Positions 11,375 through 22,869 of a stretch of DNA of 64,000 bases are shown here, in pieces. Numbering within the stretch: the stretch's first letter is position 1; every line of letters starts with the position of its first letter. Made by a program: the position numbers and the translations under genes. The notes under the pieces are model-generated. The model searched no databases. It worked only from the letters and a program-made list of their open reading frames with translations, and had not been told where the DNA came from. Source of the stretch: Zygnema cylindricum (Eukaryota; Streptophyta; Zygnematophyceae; Zygnematales; Zygnemataceae); the NCBI GenBank assembly GCA_037447655.1, contig JBBHKE010002948.1:601395-665394 (forward strand), given 5' to 3'.

Positions 11375-11700
11375 GTTACCTTTTTTTCAAAATGTGAATA
11401 CCTTTCTGGAACAACGTGACTCTAACATTGTTTAGAAACGCTGTCGATAAACTTTGTAAAATGTCGATGGAGTTTAAAAGTCCATAAACTCCCTTCTCCT
11501 GGAAAAATGTGTATCTGTTACATTTTTGGAAAATGTTACATTTTTGGAAAAATATGAATCTGTTCCCTTTTTGGAACGATGTGAATCTAACATAGTTTAG
11601 AAAACAGGTTCATCAACATCGTAAAATGTCGATAAAAGTTAACTGTCCGTCAGCTCCCCTGTCCTGGAAATTCGTGAATCTGTTACCTTGTGGTTCAATA
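11375..11700 (+). repeat. Two tandem copies of a unit of about 165 bp
   Basis: GTGACTCTAACATTGTTTAG near 11416 recurs as GTGAATCTAACATAGTTTAG at 11581, with the surrounding GTAAAATGTCGAT and CTGGAAA motifs in the same order. Diverged by point changes. It lies 100 bases upstream of the first exon of the next gene. Confidence 0.8.
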
Positions 11701-11801
11701 ATTAACTGAAAACTTGCCTTTTGCAGCAGGTGTATTACCGTCTTCAGTAAGTGTGCAAATAGTCGATCTCGCTTATTTTTGTAATTCTATTATTACGTTC
11801 A

Positions 11802-13997
11802 ATGAAAGCCAGTTGTATGCGGTTGAGTCTTGCTTTACTCTTCTTGCTGGATGGTAATATCAGAACTTCAGCTGAGCCAGTATTGGTCAGTTTTTGCCTG
11901 TCTGAAATGCAGTTTTTTTTTTTTTCTTCTATGACTAAAATCTTAGGCACATTGGGGGCCCGATTGAGGTCCGTGGAAACTATTTAGGCACTCCTCCACG
12001 CTGGCATGACTGGTCTGGACCTTTGCAATACATGTATTTTTTCTTTTGTATGCCTTTTCAGATGGTGGCGAGTGGTTGACGTTATTTTCTGCGAAAGTAT
12101 TGATGTGTATTATGTGGTAATTTTTTGGTCAAGTGAAATTGTGTGGATGTTGGGTACTCTTCGAATGTTAGACGTTTTCTTTTGTGGACAGCACTAGTTT
12201 TGAATCACCACTCATGTCGGATGTAAGTATTTGCGGTTGAACAGGATACTACGATGAGCTGGTCATTCTTTTCTGAACCTTGATTTTGACCTTTTTTCAA
12301 TCTTGACTTTGACCTGTATTAGTTTTTTCTGTTTTCGTGAATCATACGTTTTTTCGTAATTAAACTTGAAATAGTCTCTCTTTATTGAGCTCAATGGTCT
12401 TGTCCTTCCAGATCTCTCATGTTGTATGCTTTGTTTTTTCAAACTTGGTTTACTCTAAGTCTTCGTCTGTTGTTACAGTGGCTGGCTTCGATTTTTCAAG
12501 CGAAGATATAAGAAACATTGGAGATAGCTGTCAAGAAAACAAAACAACTGTGTGCGGTAAGTTTTCAGATATTCTTTTTCAATTGTAGAAATTATATTTC
12601 AATTTTCTGGTACTAGTGAAAACAGGCTGGATTTGGAAATTTCCTTCTCCAACTCTTTATTTCTCAATAAAAATGGATTAGAATGGAACTGGTCTTATTT
12701 GCTCATTTAGGACCCACAGTAATACGAGGAGCTGGAATCGAAGTAATGAAGTCTTATTGATTAGGAAGGACATTTCTGTACCTTGTTCAGGAATGGATAA
12801 CAGTGTTGTGCCTGATCCTTTACGTTAGATTTTGCTTTCTGCACGATCATGGGTTACTGCCTTGGTTAAAAATTGATGGGTATAGCTAGCCTTTTTTTTA
12901 ATTTGCATTATTCTTTTGCAATCTTATTGAATGGTCCTACGAATGTGGAAAGGTGAGAATGAACGCCTTTATTTAAGATTGGAAACTCAAAAGTGTTTGC
13001 TTTTTCTAGAAATCCCCTTTTCTTTGGATCGTTTATGTTTGGTTCTCCTGCATTTTCATTGCAACCTGGTTAAACTCACATCACTATTTCAATGCCTTTT
13101 TGGCTTTATGAGGACGTTAAGGCATGGACCGGTTACGACGGCATTATATCGTGCAAGTTTCATGAGGGTCAACATAGAGAGGTTAGTTGGCCCATGTTAT
13201 GGTTCTCTGTTGTGGATCCTGGAATCTGATTTAATACATGTGCATGGGTACTGGGGGCTCCAGAGCATCGAACACACTGTTTAGGCACATTTTTCTGCAG
13301 GGGAAATTATTTTTTCTTAAGCAGTGCGTGGGGAGAACTTAGGCTGGCAGTATGTTGTAAACATTGCCTTGCAGCATTTCCTATTTGCCATCGAGGAGAC
13401 AGCAACTGAAGGTTGTGTTGACGCTCTTCTGTTGGCGGGTTATTGCAGAAGCGAAGGAAGATTCCGTGGCGCCTCTTTTAGGCCTCCACTTTCCAGCAAA
13501 CGATGTTCATCAGGTATGCTTACAACTTAGCGGCGAAAGTGGCACGAGACACTACACCGCCCATCAATATTACAGCAGGAAACATTAGTGTAAATGAGAA
13601 AGGAAAATGTATAATCTCTTTAAATGGGAACGTATAATACTAATTTAGTGTAGGGAGACGTGGCAGATTGTAGTCCATTTCCTTGATTGATGTTATTGAC
13701 ACTCTTTTATGATTTTCGGAAAAATAAAGTTGCGACAGAATTTGTGGTATGAACACCAATAGCGGTGGGCAGCGCACTGGTAGACTGAGCAAATAACATG
13801 ACCTGAATGCATTTCTTCGTGCGCCTGATGCAAGGACATACTGGCATGGACTCTGGAGTGGGCCGCACGCGCAAACAGGCAGTTGTTTGTGGATGTACGA
13901 TTGCGGATGATAGCACACACACAGGCTGGAAATGTAAAAATCATTTTAAATCCATCTCTTGAAGCTTCAGTTCCTCTATCCAAGTCAACTATACGAG
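11802..13997 (+). CDS. Unrecognised secreted or ER-targeted protein gene, first four exons
   Basis: Four exons join with agreeing phases and GT-AG borders: 11802-11853, 12479-12556, 13449-13513, 13925-13997. The first starts at an ATG and codes a short hydrophobic leader (RLSLALLFLLDVAGF across the first splice) like a signal peptide. Exon 2 adds two cysteines (SCQENKTTVC), with a possible N-glycosylation site NKT. Exon 3 reads EAKEDSVAPLLGLHFPANDV and exon 4 AGNVKIILNPSLEASVPLSK. About 89 residues are accounted for. The last donor (CGAG/GTAAGA) opens an intron that would contain the 14.2-16.5 kb tandem array. A possible next exon, 16558-16618, is in phase and ends at GAG/GTGAAG. No family recognised; extracellular or lumenal location is inferred from the leader only. 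Confidence 0.5.
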
Positions 13998-14170
13998 GTA
14001 AGAGAAATTCTTACATTTGAATGTGAAATGTTAAAATGTACTGTGAGCTATTGTCAATAGCAACATGTCAAGTGATTATTGTTGGAGATTCCTTAAATTG
14101 GACCGTGTTTTCTTCATCGAAGTATTTTAGTGAATCTCCAAAACCTTAGGTTATCACTTGAAGTAGATGA

Positions 14171-16543
14171 ATTAAGGTTCAAGTCGGAATTCATAAGGTG
14201 AAGTAGGGTTTTTAAAAACACTTCTCTTAAAGTTAAGTAGAGTTTTTTAAGGTTAAGAAGGTTTAGTAAGGTTTAGTAGGGTTTCTTAGGGTTAAGCAGG
14301 ATTTCTTAAGGTTAAGTATGATTCCTTTAATGTTAGGTACGGTTTTTTAACGTTAAATAGGCTTTCTTAAGGTGAAGTATAATTTCTTAAGGTTAAGTAG
14401 GGTTTTTTAAGGTTAAGTAAAGTTAAGTGAGGTTAAGTAGTGTTTCTTAAGGTTAAGTAGGGTGACTTAAAGTTAAGCATGGTTTCTTAAGGTGAAGTAG
14501 GGTTTACTAAGGTGAAGTAGGGTTTACTAAGATTAAGTAGGGTTTCTTAAGGTTAAGTAGGGTTTCTTAAGGTTAAGTAGGGTTTCTTAAGGTTAATAGG
14601 GTTTCATAAAGTTAAATATGGTAACTTAAGGTTTAGTAGGGTTTCTTAAGGTTAAGTAGGGTTTGTTAACGTTAAATAGGGTTTGTTAACGTAAAGTAGG
14701 GTTCTTGAGGTTAAGTAGGGTTTCTTAAGGCTAAGTAGGGTTTCTTAAGGTTAAGTAAGGATTCTTAACGTTAAGTAGGGTTTCTTAAGGTTAAGTAAGG
14801 TTTCTTAAGGTTAAGTAAGGTTTCTTAAGGATTAAAAGGGTTTCTAGGTTTCTTAAGGGTTAAAGGGTTTCTTAAAGGTTAAGGAGGGTTTCTTAAGGTT
14901 AAGAAAGGGTTCTTAAGGTTAAGTAGGGTGTCTTAAGGTTAAGTAAGGTTTCTTAAGGTTGAGAAGGGGTTCTTAAGGTTAAGAAGGGTTTCTCAAGGGT
15001 AAGTAGGGTTCTTTGAGGTTTAGTAGGGTTTCTTAAGGTTAAAGTAAGGTTTCTTAAGTTTAAGTAGGGTTTCTTAAGATTAAGTAGGGTTTCTTAAGAT
15101 TAAGTAGGGTTTCTTAAAGTTAAGTATGGTAACTTAAGGTTAAGAGGGGTTTTTTAAGGTGAAGTAGGGTTTCTTAAGGTGAAGTAGGGTTTCTTAACAT
15201 TAAGAAGGGTTGGGTTCTTAAGGTTAAGGTTTCTTTTTTAGTAGGGTTTCTTGAAGTTAAGTAGGGTAACTTAAGGTTAAGTAGGGTTTATTAAGGTTAG
15301 GTAGGGTTTCTTAACGTAAAATAGGGTTTCTTAACCTAAAGTAGGGTTCTTAAGGTTAAGTAGGGTTTGTTAACGTTAAGTAGGGTTTGTCAACGTTAAA
15401 TAGGGTTTGTTAACGTAAAGTAGGGTTCTTGAGGTTAAGTAGGGTTTCTTAAGGTTAAGTAAGGTTTCTTAAGGATTAAAAGGGTTTCTGGGTTTCTTAA
15501 GGATTAAAAAAGTTTCTAGGTTTCTTAAGGGTTAAGGAGGGTTTCTTAAGGTTAAGAAAGGGTTCTTAAGGTTTAAGTAGGGTTTCATAAGGTTGAAAAA
15601 GGATTTTTTAAGATTAAGTAGGGTTTCTTAAGGTTAAGTAAGGTTTCTTAAGGTTGAGAAGGGGTTCTTAAGGGTAAGAAGGGTTTCTCAAGGGAAAGTA
15701 GGGTTTCTTAAAGTGAAGTAGGGTAACTTAAGGTTAAGCAGGGTTTCTTAAGGTTAAGGTTTCTTAAGATTAAGTAGGGTTTCTTAAAGTTAAGCATGGT
15801 AACTTAAGGTTAAGAGGGGTTTCTTAAGATTAAGTAGGGTTTCTTAAGGTAAAATAGGGTTTCTTAAGGTTAAGTAAGGTTTCTTAAGGTTAAGTAAGGT
15901 TTCTTAAGGTTTAGAAGGGTTTCTTAAGGTTAAGTAGGGTTTCTTTAGGTGAAGGACGGATTCTTAACGTTAAGTAGGGTGGTTTCCTTAAGTTTAAGTA
16001 TGGTTTCTTAAAGTTAGTAGGGTAACTTAAGGTTAAGTAGGGTTTTGTAAGATTAAGTAGGGTTTCTTAAAGTTAAGTATGGTAACTTAAGGTTAAGCGG
16101 GGTTTCTTAAGGTTAAGTAGGGTTTCTTAAGGTTAAGTAGGGTTTCTTAAGGTTAAGTAGGGTTTGTTAAGGTTAAGTAAAGTTTCTTAACATTAAGAAG
16201 GGTTGGTAAGGTTAAGTAAGGTTTCTTAAGGTTTTGAAGGGTTTCTTAAGGTTAAGGAGAGTTTCTTAAGGTTAAGTAGGGTTTCTTAAGATTAAGGAGG
16301 GTGTCTTAAGGTTAAGGAGAGTTTCTTAAGGTTAAGAGGGTTTCTTAAGGTTAAGGAGGGTTTCTAAAGGTTAAGAAGGGGGTTCTTAAGGTTAAAAAGG
16401 GTTTCTTGAGGTTAAGTAGGGTTTCTTAAAGTTAAGAAGGGGGTTCTTAAGGTTAAGAAGGGTTTCTTAAGGTTAAATATGGGTAGAAGGGTTTCTTCAG
16501 GTTAAGTAGGGGTTTTGAAGGTTAAGTAGGGTTTAAGGAGGGT
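14171..16543 (+). repeat. Tandem array of a 20-bp unit, about 115 copies, telomere-like heptamer
   Basis: Consensus AGGGTTTCTTAAGGTTAAGT, frequently 19-21 bp by indel. Each unit holds AGGGTTT (the plant telomere heptamer in another register) and the palindrome CTTAAG. There is higher-order structure. A variant block with GTTAACGTAAAGTAGGG near 14681 recurs near 15405, and a block with AAGGATTAAAAGGGTTTCT near 14827 recurs near 15471. Array sections of roughly 0.65-0.72 kb were therefore themselves duplicated. The array lies between coding-like exons and appears intronic. Confidence 0.95.
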
Positions 16544-16557
16544 TTTGAACCAACCTA

Positions 16558-16618
16558 GCGAGAAGAAGACAGAGTTATTCCACAATTGTTTGCGACTCAA
16601 CATTGGGAATATCGTCGA
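16558..16618 (+). CDS. Possible fifth exon of the unrecognised gene at 11.8 kb
   Basis: It follows CCTAG at the end of the tandem array, enters in the phase left by the exon ending at 13997, and leaves at GAG/GTGAAG. A different frame across 16545-16784 stays open and is lysine-rich. Choosing between them needs transcript data. Confidence 0.25.
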
Positions 16619-17087
16619 GGTGAAGCTCCATAAAACGATTTCTAAAGGCGCGGAATCAGACCTGGCTGTTAAAAAGAAGACAAATGGACGACTACAGTCA
16701 AAGAAAAAAAAAAGAAGCAAAATCACATTGAAGTGGGAGGGTGCAGTGCACCTTAAGGTCGGCATCATTAGGGTAAAAGAATAACAGCAACGAACTTAGA
16801 CTACCCACAATTCATTTCGGAAGAAACAAAAGAATAACGATAATAAACTTAGAATACCCACAATAGCCTTGATAATTCCGCATTCATTCATTAAAACTTA
16901 AAACTTCAAGTCAATTAAAACTCCATTTCAATATTTGGCAGTAAACTTGTCTTATGCAAGTACACACAAAAAACTTTTTTTTTTCAAATAGTAATTTGTC
17001 TGTGCCTTGGTGTCAATTGGAGCTCCCCCTCAATGGCCTATATTGCCACCTGTTGCATAGTCATATTCTCAAAAAAATTCTGTGCGT

Positions 17088-17270
17088 GGTCAAATATCAG
17101 GCAACATGACCAAAAGATGACAAAACGATGACCAAGACCGGACAAAAAAAAAGCAAGAATATGTCTACAGTCATGAAAATGGTTATAATAAGGGAAGGTA
17201 AAGTATAACTTAAGAGAGAAACCTGAGAATTAACAACCGGTACCAATGTTCTCCAAAGTCAGGGACAATA
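17088..17270 (+). repeat. Direct repeat, copy 1 (partner 18143-18306)
   Basis: Shared ordered motifs: ATATCAGG, AACATGACCAAAA / AACATAACCAAAA, CTACAGTCAT, AATGGTT, AATAAGGGAAGG, TTCTCCAA and GTCAGGGACA. The copies are about 1.05 kb apart and clearly diverged. They may be ends or internal repeats of an unidentified element. Confidence 0.7.
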
Positions 17271-18142
17271 TGTTGTTTTGAGACAACTGTTGGTACTGAA
17301 GATGAAGAAGAAGCAGCAGTAGTAGTCATTGTAGAACAAATCAAGAGAGGAAGCTTCCACAAATACCAATGGCAAAATAGCAACTTTGACAGACAATAAC
17401 TTTCAACACAGGGACACAATAGTCCTACAAATCTACCACCCTGTAGATATCATACAAAGGAACATACACATAAAATTTCACTTAATTCTACTCACAGATC
17501 TGTGAGATATTCAAAGGTGAATTTGCATAAAAACTGAGTGTTTGCATAAAAACTGAGTGTACAGTTTTTCATATCATTTGTTCCTAATGAATCAAATTCA
17601 CTAAGTCCTACTTCTATACACTGAATATACACTAAGCTGTACGGAGGCATATCTAACATTCTAACACAACAAATACTGTGAGTATACCTGTATACTGAAG
17701 GTATGTCATAAACCACATTCTCAACACTAAACAACTAATTCACTATAGACAAAATTATGTTCTACCAAATTTTTACACCGAAGTTCAGACAACGTAAAGT
17801 GATAGTGATCTAGTCATGCCTCGTCAGTATTTGTTGGTGTCGGCTGCCGTCCGATTAGAGGATTTGGCACCATAGATGTGACTTCACGAAGTACCGTGGT
17901 CCCGCCGAATTTCTGTACGTCCACGGAGGACATACTCACGCATTTCTCTCAAGTGACGACGCGTGTCCCAAGTGTGAATGAACCGTGAACTCCCAACTTC
18001 ACTGTCACACTAATTTTGGTAAGTACTGAACCGAACTCAACCAAAAATAACTTAAGTCCTGAACAGCTCTCTCTCCCTCACAGCTGAGGCATAGAGAGGA
18101 CTAAAGCTTTCTAAAAACAACACAATAATGGTAGGGCAAGTA

Positions 18143-18306
18143 GGTCATATATCAGGTAACATAACCAAAATATGACCAGAAAATGTAAGTGAGAATTTGC
18201 CTACAGTCATAATAATGGTTGTAATAAGGGAAGGCAGAAAAAAACTTACGAGAGAGGGCTGCGGACAGTCAACCAACACCAATTTTCTCCAACGTCAGGG
18301 ACAGTA
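18143..18306 (+). repeat. Direct repeat, copy 2 (partner 17088-17270)
   Basis: Second copy of the block described at 17088. In both copies the minus strand shows CCTGAC(T/G)(T/A)TGGAGAA, so a decayed exon pair is an alternative explanation. Confidence 0.7.
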
Positions 18307-18770
18307 ATAGTAAGAACAAGTACTTGGCTTCGGCTGGGAGTCAAAATTCCTTCAAAACTGCATAACAGAAAAAGCACCCTTTAAGATGCATCAGGTCCCC
18401 TCATGAAGAAGTTGTCAATTTTGTGCTCACAAAATTATGTTGCCATTAAGGATTGTGTCTGAGAAGTTTTTAAAAAGGCTCACAAAAGTTTGTTGCCATG
18501 AAGAATAATGCATAAAAAAAAATTAAAAACCTGGCAAATTTTCTAGCCATAGAAGATTGTGCAGAAGACAACAACGTTGATCAGGCAGTCTGCAAACAAT
18601 GTTAACCAAAAAAAGAGGCGAAAACTGATTTTGTCCCTGTGAAAAATCACGCAACTGAACTTTGTAAAGCAAACATGCCCACTTCTTCATCTTGAAGATG
18701 CAAAAGCAGCCTTCCTTCTCATACCAAAAAAAGCCTTCGCATTCAGAAACAAATTTGTTCGGATACTATA

Positions 18771-18923
18771 ATGCCCATCGTTATTAGAATTAATCACTCT
18801 AATTCAAGTGCGTGCTTTTTGGAATAGCCCATAATGAGCCACATGGCAAAGCATAATACAGTGTAGCTGATTCTAATGAAGTGTTAACATTAAAAACTAA
18901 CTAACTTTAATAGCGATGGGCAG
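18771..18923. mobile_element. Short TA-flanked MITE (about 153 bp)
   Basis: Ends ATGCCCATCGTTATTAGA and TAATAGCGATGGGCAG are inverted, with TA at each flank. The outline (GCCCATCGCTATTA termini, inner ACTCTAATTCA) is the same as in the 51023-51237 element, suggesting one mariner-like non-autonomous group. Confidence 0.65.
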
Positions 18924-19813
18924 TATACCTCCTAACATATGACCTGACCTGGTCTAACAATGCAAGAAATGACACTGGCTATTGCTACTAGTGCAGAAAA
19001 ATCGTTAGTTTGAAGTGAAATAGTGTCAATAATACGAATTTCGTGCATAGTCATGTGGCCAATTGTGGTCCAATCTCTTAAACAAAATAATAAAGTAAAC
19101 ACTACTTCCTGACTTTTCAAAGTAGTCACAATTGAATAAGTGTTATTAACAACAATAAGCATGGGCAGTGTATCAACCACCTAGAGAAAAATAATGCAAG
19201 AGAAAAAATCAAAGAGCTTACGTCAATACTTCGCCTATGTCAGCAACTGTGTAGTTATTTCGAGTAAAAAACGACGTAATCTCTCCAGCACGGCTTCGCA
19301 TTTGGCTTAGCAGGGCCATCCACAAGAAACGTTTTTTTGACAATCAGGACAATTGCGTCCAAACAAAGAAAAATGACATCATCACAAACACAACTTGGGT
19401 GACCAGAACCAGACAGGTTTTAAAATGCGGTATCATTCTCTAAGCAAAACATGGAGCATAACATATTCTTGGAACGCCTATTTTTGTCCATAATTTTTTA
19501 AAAATCTTCGATGTTTTACAAAGCGAGTAAGAAGTACTTGTAGTAAGCTGAATTCAGCTTCAAAATACCTTTTTCAGTTATAATAATAAGTTTTATTAAA
19601 AAAAGCCAGATGAGTCTTGTTAAAGCCCTATTTGATGAAACACAGCAGCTTGGGGTCACACATTAATTAGATCTGCAGGAGAATTAATCAAGCTAAAACT
19701 AAGACAGCAAATATCACATTCAAATTAAAAGCTCCAAATATATTTGTCTGTTATCTTTAGTCAATTGCCAATCATAAAAACTAGATGCAACCACTCCAGC
19801 AGTTAAAACTTAC

Positions 19814-20006
19814 CCGCTTCTCAACCTCAGCTATCTTTTAAGCAAGTCTTTCTTCACAGGCAACAACATCTTTGGTGATCACATCTTGAGCCTTCTTTTT
19901 AGCTTTCACTCGCTTGGAAAATGCCTCCAATTCCTTGTTTACATCCTCCAGTTTAGACTTTAGGCTGATCAGTTCGGCATCAGGTGACTCAACGTCCTCG
20001 TCGATA
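19814..20006 (-). pseudogene. Coiled-coil protein exon with an in-frame stop
   Basis: Clean exon borders on the minus strand: CTTCAG acceptor before 20006 and CGG/GTAAGT donor after 19814. It codes heptad-like charged sequence (PDAELISLKSKLEDVNKEL, then RVKAKKKAQDVITKDV), then a TAA between ACEERLA and KIAEVEK. The duplicated block at 20682-21258 just upstream in the same orientation also codes coiled-coil-like sequence, so both may be exons of one decayed gene. Protein family unknown. Confidence 0.55.
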
Positions 20007-20012
20007 CTGAAG

Positions 20013-20193
20013 AGTTGCCAAAGAAAATACCGAGTTTTCAAATTTTTCTGAAAATAAACATGGCAAAGAAAGTACCGAGTTTTCAAAAAAAAATTCTCAA
20101 GTAAACATGGCAAAGAGAGTACTGAGTTTTCAAAACTTTCTGCAAATTAATATGGCAAAGAAAGTACTGTTCAAACTTTTCTGCAAATAAACA
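20013..20193 (+). repeat. Four tandem copies of a unit of about 45 bp
   Basis: Units of the form ATGGCAAAGAAAGTACCGAG plus TTTTCAAA..TCTGCAAATAAAC, with about 10-20 per cent divergence between units. It lies immediately upstream (minus-strand sense) of the coiled-coil pseudoexon, hence in its intron. Confidence 0.8.
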
Positions 20194-20681
20194 TGGTCAT
20201 TAACACATTTTCACAAACACATCTTCGTCGGTAAGAATACAATTGTAAATCAGATTCCCGTAAAAAGACTATCGCCCTGAATTCTACAACTAACTTTGGC
20301 GGTCTCACATAAACACATTTTGTATGTAACAATCGTTGCAAATTAGATTCCAGTAAAAAAACTATCTTCCAAACATTCCACATCTCTTCAAAGCCTCGCA
20401 TCTGTCTCGGATGGACATTGGAAGACACCAAATCTTAATATTTACTGATCGAAGAGATTCTGGCAGTTTTCCAAAAAAAACACCCTTCAAGCAATTTTCG
20501 ACTCAAAAATTTAAATTGAAAGAAGACACTACAATGATTCTGCTGCAATTCCTCCCAAAAAAATGCTTATACTCATTGCTTTTTATAATCAGCTATATCA
20601 ATATTACACAATACATACATTTTTTGAATTATTAATTATGAATAGTGTTGAACAAGGTTTTGAAAAATAATTTGTTTGGCA

Positions 20682-21258
20682 AAGCAGCCTAGCTTACACA
20701 GCTTCCACAGCTTTCTATATAGCTTACATAGCTTGAGAGCTTCTTCTCTTAAGTCTAATTCCTTCGAGCCGCTCTCCATACCAGTCAGCTTCGTCACATC
20801 CGATTGCTGGAGCCTATCAAGACTTTCCTTTTCGTGATTCAACTTGAAAGTTTTTGTCCCAGCCGTTACAGATCATGTAAGCATTTTGTCTCTGGGAAGA
20901 AATAATGACATCATTTTTACATTGTTTTTCTTTTTCATAACAAAGTTTTCACTTTTAGTGACCCGCAGCTAACAACAATGGTGAATTTGAAGCAGAGCTT
21001 CCAGGTCATGGATCAGGATACAGCTGTACTAGATTACTAATACAGCTGTCCGTTGTTCTACATAGAAAGGACTGTAAAGACGCACGATCTACTAAGACTG
21101 TAATTCACGACCGGAACAAGACCCTCTGTCGGTCTCGGTTCCGCGGGAGAGAGGGCGGGAGACGGAGAGGGAGAGGGAGGAGGATGATGGTTGTGTACAT
21201 TTTGAACCAAAACGACAAAAACAAAAACCATTAGAAAGAATCCGTGGTGTAATCAAAA
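20682..21258 (-). repeat. Duplicated block, copy 2, with a coiled-coil exon remnant
   Basis: Partner of 5141-5766 at clearly above 95 per cent identity outside the purine tract. The tract is shorter here (about 21146-21183). Minus-strand reading carries the same DRLQQSDVTKLTG segment. A hAT family A element is inserted at its right edge. Confidence 0.85.
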
Positions 21259-21262
21259 CAAT

Positions 21263-22156
21263 TAGTGTTGTGTATCGGAAAAAAACTTATCGCGATAACA
21301 CCGATACCGATAGTTATCGGTTATCGAACGGTCAGAGGTTCCGATATATTGGTCTGGGACCAACAAATTCCATATCGGCGATAACTTAAAAAATATATAG
21401 TATGCATACAATAGTACTTTATAGCATACAGTATTATTTTATTGATTTTATATAGCGTGGCATGCCATGTATAGAAACCTGTTCCGTTACGGTTTAACTG
21501 CAATTTATTACGGTAAACGCGGCACATAAACGTTGGCCGGTTAACTGAACAATAATTTTACGGCGTCGTACGAAAATTTACTAAAATACTGGTGAACATG
21601 GGATTGGAAAAGGACGGCTGACACAAAAGTACAACGGACGCAAAATAACATTCTGCGCGCCGCCGGAATCAAACGGACGACTTGGAATGAGAAAACACGA
21701 GCGGACGGGCCAGCGTGAGCGCCGGCATCCCGGAATGGCTTTTTTGGCAGCTTTTCCCAAAAAAGCCGACAGATTGACACGTGGCAGGTCCCCAGTGGAT
21801 TTGAAGTAATTAAGGACAAAGACATGGCGTCGGATGTGAAAGGTACATCGTTTTTATTGGATCCGTATCAAAATTGTACAGATTTCATGGCGGCTACAGT
21901 ACTTTCTATGCTTGTACACGTCCGGAGAATAAGACGTACAGTTGAGTGTACATACCGTACATTTATCTGTACGGTCCGTACAGTTATCGCCAATAATTAT
22001 CGTTATCGGCATTATCGCCGATAAGTACCCGATATTATTAGCTACTTATCGGCGATAAGACCGATGTCCATATATCGTACCAATATATCGATTATCAAAT
22101 ACCCGAAAAAAGGCCCATATCGGTTATCGGCAAATCCTTACCGATACACAACACTA
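21263..22156. mobile_element. hAT-type element, family A copy 3 (894 bp)
   Basis: Starts TAGTGTTGTGTATCGG and ends CCGATACACAACACTA. Flanks CAAAACAAT and CAAAACAT agree except for one base gained or lost, consistent with an 8-bp target duplication. Subterminal TATCGG/CCGATA repeats as in other copies. The short minus-strand frame 21541-21825 shows no transposase motif. Confidence 0.82.
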
Positions 22157-22164
22157 CAAAACAT

Positions 22165-22612
22165 TGTTCAAAAGTAGGCGTTTTTTGGTAGGCCTTTTGT
22201 AGGCCCGCCTTTAGCGTAAGTTGTGTTACGGACTTTCCATGTGATCTTTTTAGATAGCTACTTTCATCAGCGACCGTCCGATCGTCCGAATCTGACGATA
22301 GTCCTATCGTAAGTTGTGTTATGGGCTTTTCATGTGATCTTCTTAGATCGTTACTTTCATCAACGACCGTCAGATCGTCCGAATCTGACGGTTTAAGGAA
22401 AAAGTCGCTCAAAACTCACAGAAAAAGATTTTTTTGTCCGATTTTTGTTTCAAATTTAGACATGACGTTTGATTCTCTATCGATCCATGTGCAACTCAAC
22501 CCTGTTACTATTTTATTTCATTTTGCGGCCAATACAATATGGGTCTTAAGGCCATATCGTATGTTTTGCATACAGTAGGCATATTGTATGGGCGTACGGT
22601 CACCTACTTTTG
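22165..22612. mobile_element. Small inverted-repeat element with an internal duplication
   Basis: Begins GTTCAAAAGTAGGCG and ends CCTACTTTTGAAC, an inverted repeat of about 13 bp. The inside holds two copies of a unit of about 95 bp (CGTAAGTTGTGTTA at 22214 and 22308). A partial copy of the left end recurs at 49169-49300. Target duplication not resolved, so superfamily unknown. Confidence 0.55.
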
Positions 22613-22827
22613 AACTAAGAATCAAAACGACTAAGGGTGAAGTTCCGTTAGACGAAAAGTGAGCTTGTTTACATAAATTCAGACCTCTCCGTACTACGCC
22701 GTACGTCTTATTTTGTTTTTATGCGGAAAACAACATTACAAAGAATCTTGCTAATATTCTCCAAAAGTTTGAGAGTTAACAGTGACCGTTGGATATTTAT
22801 TCGCGAAGCATTCGCTTCGAAAGTTTA

Positions 22828-22869
22828 TGTAATTGGTGATGTACCTCACGAGGTACATCACCAATTACA
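22828..22869. repeat. Near-perfect palindrome, 20-bp arms, 2-base loop
   Basis: TGTAATTGGTGATGTACCTC then AC then the exact reverse complement. It is embedded in otherwise unremarkable sequence and predicted to form a very stable cruciform or hairpin. Confidence 0.95.

Larger units (their letters stand above)
16800..19800. other. AT-rich non-coding stretch with repeats
   Basis: No gene recognised. It contains the diverged direct repeat pair 17088-17270 / 18143-18306 and the small inverted-repeat element 18771-18923. Around 17830-18000 both strands look mildly codon-like (minus strand HLREMREYVLRGRTEIRRDH), but I found no splice-supported model. Confidence 0.5.

Noticed and set aside
14171-16543. 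True telomere
   Set aside because: Units are 20 bp, degenerate and internal, with coding-like exons on the left and other sequence on both sides; at most telomere-like.
14171-16543. CRISPR-like array
   Set aside because: No spacers; units are head-to-tail in a eukaryotic context.
17830-18000. Exon on either strand near 17.9 kb
   Set aside because: Both strands look mildly coding but no pair of splice sites and no phase-consistent partner was found.
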